Shown: piece by piece, positions 38,495-47,756 of the stretch
Position numbering within the stretch: the first letter of the stretch is position 1
Layout: each line of letters opens with the position of its first letter
From: Conchocele bisecta
Lineage: Eukaryota > Mollusca > Bivalvia > Lucinida > Thyasiridae
Assembly (NCBI GenBank): GCA_029237695.1
Contig: CM055266.1
Coordinates: 117,073,370 to 117,137,369, forward strand
Direction: 5' to 3'
DNA length: 64,000 nucleotides
Translations under genes and position numbers: made by a program
Notes under the pieces: model-generated
Database searches by the model: none
Told to the model about the DNA's origin: nothing
What the model saw: only the letters and a program-made list of their open reading frames with translations

Positions 38495-38720
38495 AATAAT
38501 TCCAGCACAAAACTATTTACACAATTACCTAACATTTGATTGGCCCGTAGCAAGTCTCTGTCCAAAATTTATATCCCAGTAAACTCCCACGCCGAACTAC
38601 TTTCTACAGATGCGCTGTCAATGCTGTGAATGTCTTTTTGTGGAATTTATCGGGGATATAAACTTGGAAAAGTCGCGGGAATACTGGACGAATTCCACAA
38701 AAAGGCCATTCATTCCTATA
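38495..38720 (-). mobile_element. Family B element, one hairpin arm deleted
   Basis: Variant tail as at 27926. The hairpin jumps from ACTGGACG straight to AATTCCACAAAAAGG. Confidence 0.8.
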
Positions 38721-38753
38721 GTATTTTTGTATTAGATTTCCATATACACAATC

Positions 38754-38878
38754 TTAAAGGTACATGCCCACCCAGAAGGCACAAACTGTTCTTTATATCA
38801 GAGACATCATCGGAGACAGTTTCTGGCAAAAGTAAACATTCATTCACCATTACCCCACGTATTGATTGTCATTAATAT
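38754..38878. mobile_element. Family F element, large internal deletion
   Basis: Left end TTAAAGGTACATGCCCACCC, followed directly by the right-hand region. Confidence 0.65.
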
Positions 38879-39138
38879 GAAATAGGCACTACCTATGACG
38901 GGCGACGTTAGTATATGAAACTAAATTTACCAATTGATAGCTTTACCATGATGTTAGTATGCTATAAACGGTACTGTAGTATATTGTAGTATTGCAGAGA
39001 TACTTCCCGCAACTCCCACGGTGTTACAACTTCTCTATTATAATTAAATGGTGTCATTTTCGCGCTTCTCTTATTTGAACCAGTGATACAATTTAGATAT
39101 TTCCTTTTCATATATAGTACATTAATAGCCTAAGCATA

Positions 39139-39345
39139 GTGGAGCGCGTGGTCGAGCGGTCTGAGGCGTCGGACTGCTGATCTTACGGTCGTGGGTTCGA
39201 GCCTCACCGGAGGCGTGCGTTGAGCAAGACACTTTATCCACACTGCTTCAGTCCACCCAGTAGTAAATGGGCTAAATACCGGGAGGGAACAACGATTGTA
39301 TTTGATTGTATTTGATTGTATTTGATTGTATGTACATGTACTTAT
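39139..39345 (+). mobile_element. tRNA-derived SINE
   Basis: The head contains A box GTGGTCGAGCGG and B box GGGTTCGAGCC, like a Ser/Leu-type tRNA. It is followed by a body with AAGACACTTTATCCACACTG and CCACCCAGTAGTAAATGGG, and a tail of TTTGATTGTA repeats (39293-39330). The head is a pol III promoter relic, not a functional tRNA gene. Confidence 0.75.
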
Positions 39346-39497
39346 GAATAAAAATATGATCCACTCAGTACTGATAAGCCAGTATACTGGCAACAGCAAA
39401 GCATTATAGAAACTGTATTAGTACATTTACGATCATGTTAAGAAAAAATAACAATCTTCAGTGATATTATTCCCAATTTTCGCAATCTCAGTCGTCA

Positions 39498-40040
39498 TTG
39501 AGCACGACTGTCACTTCGAGAGTTATACACATTTTGCCCATTTTTGGTATGAATTGTGTTAAGTTTTACATTTACTTTTGATTAACCCAGTGCTGTGTCA
39601 GATGTGTTTATATCCTGGACTACAGAAACAGGTGCACTAGACGCACACTTGCAATACATACTTTGTTCTGGTAGTCGCGTTCCCGAATTATCCCGGATCG
39701 CTTGACTATGTCTTGTATTTTTAAACTCACATCAGCGAAGTTAAATGCAGCGTGGCGGCTATAGAAATTCTCCAGGTGTGTCCCTCCAGTGATGCTATTA
39801 TTTTCTCGATCCCTGGTGGTCTTTGAGCACATTTTGACTATTTTTCGTATTAGTTTTTTCCTTTTTACATACAGCTTCACTTCAGCTGTTGGTAAGAGGT
39901 ACTTGTGTCATGGACTGTGAATACAGCACAGGCCATGACACAACCGAACAGGCGCAATAAAACAGCAGTTGCAATGCATACTTGTTTCTGTTAGTCATGT
40001 CCACAGAATATCATGGATCGTTTGACTTTGTCTTGTAAAC
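39498..40040. repeat. Diverged tandem duplication of a 200-300 bp unit
   Basis: The stretch about 39498-39820 is repeated, diverged and shortened, at about 39824-40040. Shared landmarks are TTGAGCAC, GCAATRCATACTT, GATCGYTTGACT and TGTCTTGTA. It contains the coding-like block above. Confidence 0.55.
39640..39890 (-). CDS. Coding-like block of unknown product, possible exon
   Basis: The minus strand is open here and reads ENFYSRHAAFNFADVSLKI then QDIVKRSGIIRERDYQNK. It ends at AAA|GTATGT, a strong donor, near 39660. A second donor-like GCTGAT|GTGAGT lies inside at about 39727. I do not recognise the protein. A decayed second copy of the KRS...QNK part is present at about 39950-40035, so the segment was duplicated in tandem. 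It could be a real exon, a captured gene fragment in a repeat, or chance. Confidence 0.3.
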
Positions 40041-40224
40041 AACATCACAACAGGTGCGGTTTCTATCTAATGATGTTGATATATATATAGTGTGCTTCTA
40101 TCTAATGATGTTGAAAGATAGAGAGAGAAATATTATGGTTTCTATCTAATGATGTTGAGAGAAGGTGGGTGGAGGTGCGGGGAGAGATATATTGTGGTTT
40201 CTAGGTAATGATAGAGAAAGAGAC

Positions 40225-40276
40225 ACAGAGAGACATATAGAAATACAGAGAGAGAGAGAGAGAGGAGAGAGATGAT

Positions 40277-40309
<33 letters not shown>

Positions 40310-40371
40310 GAGGAGAGAGAGAGATGAGAAGAGAGAGAGGAGAGAGAGAGAGAGAGAGAGACGAGAGAGAG

Positions 40372-40449
<78 letters not shown>

Positions 40450-40475
40450 GACAGACAGACAGACAGACAGAGAGA
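40225..40475. repeat. GA microsatellite
   Basis: A long GA tract with interspersed GACA. All apparent Arg-Glu or Ser-Leu frames here are artefacts of the repeat. Confidence 0.95.
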
Positions 40476-40640
40476 GTCGGGCGAAATTTTATTCGTCGCC
40501 CGTATTAGTAAAATACCAACTGTAGTAAAAATACATGCTAAGCTTGGTTTACGGTAAAACAAATTTTACACTTCAATCATATGTTCAATGGTAAGTTTTC
40601 ATATACTCGTAACATAAAGCGGGCTACTTCGTCGCCCGTA

Positions 40641-41335
40641 TTATACATTTTATATCGGACGTAACTTTCCACACTGATATCAGGGGCGATAACACTGTTT
40701 CCTTAACATGTTAACGAACATTACTATTTAGTATTTATTTTTGGATGTGCAATGATCATTTGATTAGTATAAATAATTAAAAAATATCATGCCTCATTTG
40801 CATCTGAAAATATCCTGATACCACCTGATACCGCCTGATACCACCGCGAGTCACTATCAGTAAAATAAATATTACTAAATGCATATATCTCCATAGAGGG
40901 CACTCAATAGCAGACCGTGGCCGAGGGCTAACACCGTCGGACTGCCAAGCTGACGACCCGGGTTCGATTCAGGGTTCAGTTCCCGGGCATCAGCATTTCT
41001 GAGATACTTTGTATTTCCTGCTCTACTAGTCCTTTCGGATGGGAACTTTAAAAGGCGGTCCCGTGTATCAGATTTGAAGGAGAGCCTGGGCACGTGAAAG
41101 AACTAGAGGGGACTATTCTAATAAGAGCTAGGCCCCCTGGGGCCGGTTTCCTCTTTATCAACCTCCTTCCTTTCTCCCCTTCTTGGGAGACGACATGCAA
41201 GGTCATCGAGCCAGTGCCGTCGTTAACTCCAAGCATTTACATTTACACTTGTAATGTTTAGAACTGGTGGAATAGTGACTCAATTGTACACTATTTAATT
41301 CCTATAAAGAACAGTTTGTGCCTAATGAGTGGGCA
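40641..41335. mobile_element. Family F element interrupted by a SINE
   Basis: Reverse copy from ATTTTATATCGGACGTAACT to GCCTAATGAGTGGGCA. The SINE is at 40905-41240. Confidence 0.75.
40905..41240 (+). mobile_element. tRNA-derived SINE inserted in a family F element
   Basis: The head has GCAGACCGTGGCCGAGGGC (A-box-like) and CCGGGTTCGATTC (B box). The 3' body has GATGGGAACTTTAAAAGGCG and ATCGAGCCAGTGCCGTCGTT. Family F sequence (GGGCACTC...CTTGTAAT) resumes after it, so it jumped into F. Confidence 0.75.
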
Positions 41336-41663
41336 GCTAGATAGCTGTACGTGCCGCTTTGATATATTTGCTCCATCGATTAGACATCTCCGGTTCCGTA
41401 CGCTCGTGTCACACATAAAGTAGTATTAGCGTCATTACGGTGACCTGATTTCGACACATTTGAAAGATAATTAGATCCAATTCTACGAAAATCAACCATA
41501 GCACAGCCTGCAATTATTATTGTAAGATTGATTTTAAAAATGCCGTAAGCGACACAATAATGCCGTAAATTCCTGTAAATGACATATAAAATCGGAAGAC
41601 CAAGGAAATGTTCCACCTACACATGTTATGTAACGGTAAAATATGTCCAACTTTCGATGTCAG

Positions 41664-41904
41664 ATGTGGCTGTGACTGGAGAAATGGGGCTTATGGGTTT
41701 TGCGACCAGTGTAGATCCAGATTAGACTGTGCATCCGCACATTCTGATCAGGATCTACACTGTTCGCCATTCCATCAATGAAACACCCAACTTGCTTCTA
41801 ACAAACAATATATATCATTATCCGGCTACTGGAGTGTGCTATTTGATCAGGAGCTACACTGGTCACAAATCACATAAGCCCCATTTCTCCAGTCACAGCC
41901 ACAA
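41664..41904. mobile_element. Family E element, most complete copy
   Basis: Inverted ends ATGTGGCTGTGACTGGAGAA and TCTCCAGTCACAGCCACA. The inner hairpin is AGACTGTGCATCCGCACATT. Confidence 0.85.
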
Positions 41905-41906
41905 CT

Positions 41907-42085
41907 CAGGCCCGTAGCCAGACCTGTTTGAAGGGGGGGGGGGTCGTTTCGAAGGCCCAAGGGGCCTGAGGTATCTAGGGGGGTCTAAAAAGTGGACATC
42001 GAGGCTAAAAAAGTGGACCTCGAGGCTGGGCGGGGGGGGGGGGGTCGTCCGACCGCTCCGACCCCCCCCCCTGGCTACGGGCCTG
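41907..42085. mobile_element. 179-bp element with CAGGCCCGTAGCCAG ends
   Basis: Perfect 15-bp inverted ends (41907-41921 and 42071-42085) enclose G-runs and duplicated AAAAGTGGACMTCGAGGC. No clear target duplication. Confidence 0.75.
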
Positions 42086-42609
42086 CATCTTCGGAAGGCA
42101 TTGATGGCTTATGAAGTCATTTGAGAAAATCTTGACTGTGCCACTTAATACTATTAAGTAAACAGCTCGTGGTTCGAAATTGGGGCTTATTACAGCGTCA
42201 TAATTTCCTCTTTTTGACGAATTTGTGGGATTTCATACGCCGGTAATTACAAGCCTAAAGGCGAGTGTGTAAATATTAGTTTCCACGGCTTGTAGCTGAT
42301 TCTACATGCGACTTAATGACGCCACATTTTTTTTAATATACTGAAGAAACATGTCTAACGCATGGACCGATATCAATGTGTTGATGAATTAGTTGCACCA
42401 AATGTTTGGGGCCAATGTATAAAAACTGATACCATTTAAGTCACGTGTTCAGAAACGGGGCCAGTGAATTATAATATACTTTATTACATAAACTTGGCTC
42501 TTATAGTACAATAACTCAGTGTATTAAAATCATAATACACTATTGTAATACATATGCAAATGAGACAGCAACAGAAAACATACATTTATTGATTAGTATA
42601 TAAATAGTC
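42086..42609. other. No gene seen
   Basis: Unassigned AT-rich sequence. Confidence 0.5.
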
Positions 42610-43052
42610 AAGGTGTATGATCACGTGGTTAAAACAACAACAACAAATACTGAAACTTCCAGAAACCCTCCGATTCAAAGTACGTATTATTTTATTTTGT
42701 CCTTATTATCATATGTAAGATATTTGGATGAAATGTGGCGCATCAAACGAGTCTTGTTCAGCTGCATTTGGTGGTCTCGGTACTTTGGCCCAAACTTCTG
42801 TCGTTTGTGCGAATAATCGATTTTCGTGTCTACGGACACGGACATCTATTATTCGCAAACACGACATAAGTATGTGCCGAACTCCCGGGACAACCAAATG
42901 CAGCTCATGAAGACACGTGTGCTGCGCCATATTTCATCCAAATCCGTTGCTTATTAAGGAACATATCAAATAATACTTACTTTGGAGTGGGCGCTCTTTC
43001 AACATGTTCAGCCATTGTTGTTGTTGTTGTAACCACGTGATCATGCATCTTG
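42610..43052. mobile_element. Family I element
   Basis: Complete. Same ends and CACGTG boxes. Confidence 0.85.
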
Positions 43053-43084
43053 ATAGTGATAAAGCTGGGATTACAGATATTATT

Positions 43085-43140
43085 ACGAGGCTCGCCAATA
43101 TATTCCTACCGTTTCCGAGCCGAGCATGATGATGTCAAAC
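43085..43140. mobile_element. Family J fragment
   Basis: CCTACCGTTTCCGAGCCGAG only. Confidence 0.5.
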
Positions 43141-43435
43141 TCTAGCAGTCTATTTATCATGTAATGTTAAATACTATGGGCTGTGCATATATACATATAT
43201 GTTTTGTTTCTTTGAAATTAACACAGATTTGTTTACTCTGTGTATATACACTGACTTTGGTAACGTCACGTGACGTTGTTCAGCCAATGCAATACCAACG
43301 AAAGTAGCTTTTTAAGCAAGCATTCCGCATTAATAAGATATGTTGAACAACAAGTTCTACACATGTATGTAATAAAGCCTATTTTATCAGCTCGACATCC
43401 ATTCATAGTAATATTATAGTAATACACAACTGTTT

Positions 43436-43633
43436 GCGTTAATCTTGCCCAGTTAGTCAACGTTTCTGAAATTTCATTGACATTGACATGACGTAATCAA
43501 GCAAGTTGATTGTCTGAGCCTGAGCTGTATCACAACTCAGGCTCACCCAATCAAGCTGCTTGATTGTAAGCACACTATTAAAGTATTTTTCAATAAAAAC
43601 ATTAACAAATATTGGCAAGATTAGCTTAGGCGG
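43436..43633. mobile_element. Family D element
   Basis: GCGTTAATCTTGCCCAG to TTGGCAAGATTAGC, with the AGCCTGAGCTGT hairpin. Confidence 0.75.
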
Positions 43634-43639
43634 TAGAGT

Positions 43640-43935
43640 AATAAACATTAAACACCATATGTAAAACTTTATTGGCAATGCCATGACGCAATCAAGCAAT
43701 TTTATTGTCTGAGACTGAGCTGTACCACAGCTCAGGCTCAGCCAATCAAGTTGCTTGATTTTAAGCACACTATTCAAGTATTCAGATTCGCATAAGCAAC
43801 TTGCTTTCTTCTGAATCCCATTCATATCACCTTGAGTTTTGCTCGTGATTTACATCATGTACATATCATGTAACATACTATGAATAACATATGTTTATAC
43901 TAAGTATTTTTAAATAAAAGAATTAACAAATATTG
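43640..43935. mobile_element. Family D-like element, adjacent copy
   Basis: A second CAATCAAGCAATTTTATTG hairpin with partial ends and ATTAACAAATATTGGCA near 43922. It suggests a tandem pair with the previous copy. Confidence 0.6.
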
Positions 43936-44244
43936 GCAGCGGTAGTGTAATAAACATTAAACACAACATGTAATACCGCGCAGCAGTGACAAGTCCTTGA
44001 AATGCAAATACAGTCATATCGGGAATCAGCGAGACTGTCACATCATTTTGGCGGGAACCTTTATGCTTATCTAAATGGCATCGGATGAAAATATATCGAC
44101 TTGACCGGAATGTGTTTATGTGTGGCGCCTTTAAGTGCGGAGGGAAGCGGAAGTTGCAACAGCTAATCAATACATACGGGGAAACAATGGTATTATTAAA
44201 TACAGAATAACAGGCTAATTCTGTTTTCTATAGCATTCGCTCTC

Positions 44245-44558
44245 AAGGTGTATGATCACGTGGTACTAACAACAACAACAAGTACCGATTCAAAGTACGT
44301 ATTATTGTATAGTGTCCTTATTACGTAACGGATTTTGATGTAATATGGCGCATCAAACGCGTCTTGTTAAGCTGCATTTGGTGGTCTCTTTACTTTCGCC
44401 CAAATTTCTGTCGTTTTTGCGAAGAATCGATTTCCGTGTCGGAGACGCGGAAATCGATTCTTCGCAAAAACTACATAAGTCTGTTCCAAACTCCATATAA
44501 CACCAAATGCAGCTCATGAAGACGCGTTTGCTGCGCCATATGTCATCAAAATCAAGCA
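44245..44558. mobile_element. Family I element, right end missing
   Basis: Left end AAGGTGTATGATCACGTGGT. Stops at GCGCCATATGTCATCAAAA. Confidence 0.8.
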
Positions 44559-44580
44559 AGCAGTTTTGTAACTGGCTATC

Positions 44581-44743
44581 ATTTTTATCATCAAAACATG
44601 CTTTGACAGCACTTTAGAATAATTTACAACATGCTTTGACAGCACTTCAGAATCATTTCCATTAAAAATGATTCTGAAGTGCTGTCAAACCATGTTTTTA
44701 TTGAGAAATAAGGCAAGATATAAAAGCAACAGCAGACGACAAA
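44581..44743. mobile_element. Family R element
   Basis: GCTTTGACAGCACTT repeats in inverted order. The right end is CAACAGCAGACGACA. Confidence 0.75.
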
Positions 44744-44903
44744 TCGGTCCCAATTATAGAAAAAGCTAAGTCTCACAACATGGTTGGCTCCGATCGGTTG
44801 ATTTCAGCAAGGAGTTTTACAACGCGCTGTAGTTTGTATGTAGCACTTTCGCAACGGGCTGTAGTTTAAAATAGAACAAAGGCGTTTACTGTCACATACA
44901 TTA

Positions 44904-45002
44904 CAGTGGGGTCAGCGTGTAAGTGCACACACGAACGAACACGACAGGTTGGAACCAACCTGTCGTGTTCGTTCGTGTGTGCACTTACACGCTGACCCAC
45001 TG
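44904..45002. mobile_element. Family M palindrome, complete
   Basis: Same 100-bp palindrome, one base lost near the right end. Confidence 0.9.
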
Positions 45003-45289
45003 TTGATCAAAGTAGTGACCGTATTGAAACGAGGTTATCTATAGAATGGGTTGAATGTAAACAATAGCTGAATATCTTCACAAGAATATACAAGAAACAA
45101 GGCAATATAGCTTAGTTAAATGTTGCCGTTGCCAAATAATCGTATTATAGTGGTTTATAAAATAATTTAACACACGCAACGGTTACAATTGTTAAATCGT
45201 TTAAGTAGAAAATGTAGGTCAATGTCACATGCTATATGTCCGTTCCTTATTTCAGTTTCTGGTGCCAGTACTTTCAGTACTTATATTTA

Positions 45290-45648
45290 TATAAAGTTTA
45301 GCAGACATGCTAGGAATTTAGGAAACGCGTAGGAATTTCGAGAATCGCCTCGGATTTCCTACCGTTTCCGAGCCGAGCCTGATGGACAAAACCAGACAAA
45401 TGCCTTTTGATATCAAGTGTATCCGACAAAGCGAGGAAACGCGTAGAAAATCCGAGTCTCAACGAGGAATTTCTGCCGTTTCCTAGCCGAGCCTGATATA
45501 CACAAGCAGGTTAGTGCCTTTTGATATCACGTTTAGCAGACAAGGCTAGGAAACGAGCAGAAATTAAGAGGCGAACCTCGGAATTCCTACGCATTTCATA
45601 GTCTTGTCTGAATACATTTGATATCAAAAGACATTAGCCTGGTATTTT
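45290..45648. mobile_element. Family J, three successive hairpin units
   Basis: Three tandem GGAAACGCGTAGRAATT / CCGTTTCC.AGCCGAGCCTGA units, each followed by TTTTGATATCA. Only the last has the typical end TTAGCCTGGTATT. Confidence 0.65.
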
Positions 45649-45883
45649 GTTTATCAGGTAACGTTTAAATCTACATATTGAGAGCAATGAGCAGGTATGG
45701 CGTTTTCGTTCAGTAGAACGCGGTTTTTACAAATACCTTGCGCCATTTCACTGACGTCATTCGGTAATGTCATATGACATCGTTCAGCCAATGAAACGTC
45801 AGTTTTGAAATATGTTTTTCCAGGATATTCGTATCTAGTCAATGCAGGATACGACATTAGGTTATCAATATCATCTACATATC

Positions 45884-46288
45884 AAGGTGCATGATCACGT
45901 GGTTGCAACAACAACAACAACAACAACGTCGCCCACTCCAAAGTAAGTATTATTTGATATTTTCCTTAATATGCAACGGATTTTGATGAAATATGGCGCA
46001 GCAAACGCGTCTTCATGAGATGCATTTGGTGGTCCAGGGAGCTTGGCACAGACCTATGTCGTTTTTGCAAAGAATCGATTTCGGAGACACGGAAATAGAT
46101 TCTTCGCAAAAACGACAGAAGTTTGGGAAAAAATATAGACCACCAAATGAAGCTTAACAAGACGCATTTGATGCGCCATATTTCATCAAAATCCGTTACG
46201 TAATAAGGACAACATAAAATAATACGTACTAGTACTTGTTGTTGTTGTTGTTGTTGTTGTTGTTAGTACCACGTGATCATACACCTTG
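45884..46288. mobile_element. Family I element, reverse orientation
   Basis: AAGGTGCATGATCACGTGGT to ACCACGTGATCATACACCTT. Confidence 0.85.
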
Positions 46289-46333
46289 CATATGTGGCCT
46301 GTCGGCACACGAATCATCCTTTGCAAATTATTT

Positions 46334-46539
46334 GTTTTAACGGCGGCACTTGCTCGGTGGCCTTGAATGTCGGGACCGACTATTTAAGTCCCCATACGAT
46401 AGGACTAGGCTGGTGCGAAGTTGTATTGCACAAGGACACGCCGAATCGGCCATTCACAGTGGGTCGAGGTGGGAATCGAACCTGGTGTCTCCCAATCCAC
46501 AATCCGACGCTCTACCTACTGAGCTAATCCGTCCACCCT
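46334..46539 (-). mobile_element. tRNA-derived SINE, minus strand
   Basis: Read on the minus strand, the head carries A box TTAGCTCAGTAGG and B box GGTTCGATTCC. The body has ATGGGGACTTAAATAGTCGG and ends ACCGAGCAAGTGCCGCCGTT. The body is homologous to that of the SINE at 40905, although the tRNA heads differ. Confidence 0.78.
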
Positions 46540-46720
46540 GAATCATCCTTCTGTGAGCTTCACATTTAAACAAGGGAGCTGGTTATGGTGCGCAACACAT
46601 ATTGTATGGAACAATTGTGTAAAATGTGTAAAATTCCCTCCATACATAACATATAACTATTTATTTACAGTGATGCATTACACCATGGGAGGTCGCCAGT
46701 GCGTCCGGGTTATAGAGGTT

Positions 46721-47078
46721 ATTATAGGAATGAATGGCATTTTTGTGGAATTTATCGGGGTATAAACTTGGAAAAGTCGCGGGAATACTGGACGAAGGCC
46801 GGAAGGCCTCGTCCAGTATTCCCGCGACTTTTCCAAGTTTATATCCCCGATAAATACAACAAAAAGGCCATTCATTCCTTATAATTCCAGCATTTGAAAT
46901 AAATTCATCAAGAAAATGTGTTTATTTTCCGTTTTCTTAAGAATTATTTTAACTGCGCCTCACGGTTACGGAAAGTAGTTCGGCGTGGGAGTTTACTGGG
47001 ATATAAATTTTGGACAGAGACTTGCTACGGGCCAATCAAATGTTAGGGAATTGTGTAAATATTTTGTGCTGGAATTAT
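46721..47078 (+). mobile_element. Family B element
   Basis: Full-length. Hairpin plus tail. Confidence 0.85.
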
Positions 47079-47251
47079 TCTGTAAATCATAAAGTACAAG
47101 AAACCGCCTCCGTTATTTACGCGACATAGTTCCGCAGAACGGGTTAATCGAAGTTGACAATATCATGTCTAGAAGCATAAAGACAATCCCTAAAGGAATA
47201 CAATACACTTTGGTTTGATTTAGAACAATATATACTATGGTTACGACGTTT

Positions 47252-47314
47252 GCGACAAGTGTATGCCCAGACCAGACTGCGCATGCGCAGTCTGGTCTGA
47301 GCATACACTTGTCG
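47252..47314. repeat. Hairpin centred on CTGCGCATGCGCAG
   Basis: CGACAAGTGTATGCCCAGAC and near-perfect complement. Related to the family E hairpin. The centre matches the NRF-1 consensus. Confidence 0.75.
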
Positions 47315-47756
47315 TCTGTCCGTTACTGAATAATGTACACTATGATCCGTAAAGAAATTTGATTCGATGATGTAGGGTAAACATTTGTTATTGGCTGCGT
47401 TGACTGTATAACTGGCGTTAGGGACCGACTGGCCGTGAGCGTCTCACATGAAAATATGACGTCGTATAGGTTGGGCTCTGATGAACACGCTTATCACATC
47501 TCCTCTGACGAAAATAATTTCGAGACCTTGATAACCACCTCCACAAATAACTTTAGGAATATTTGCATATCTGTGAAAATATATACTTCTTTGGATTGTA
47601 TTGGGATTGACCTGCCGTAAATGTTTAGTCGAGGTTTTTAGTTGAATGTATTAAAATGTGGACCCGCCGACTGATAACATCGCCCTTCCGATAGCTGTGA
47701 CCAGAGTAGATCCTGATCGTCATGTGTGTTCATATAATCAGAGATTGATCAAATGA

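Noticed and set aside
39141..39215. Possible functional tRNA-Ser/Leu gene
   Set aside because: A and B boxes are present, but the cloverleaf is imperfect and a SINE body and tail follow.
40146..40562. Ser-Leu and Arg-Glu repeat open frames
   Set aside because: Translation of the GA microsatellite on both strands.
46463..46539. Possible tRNA gene on the minus strand
   Set aside because: Same reason: the sequence continues into a SINE body shared with another SINE.
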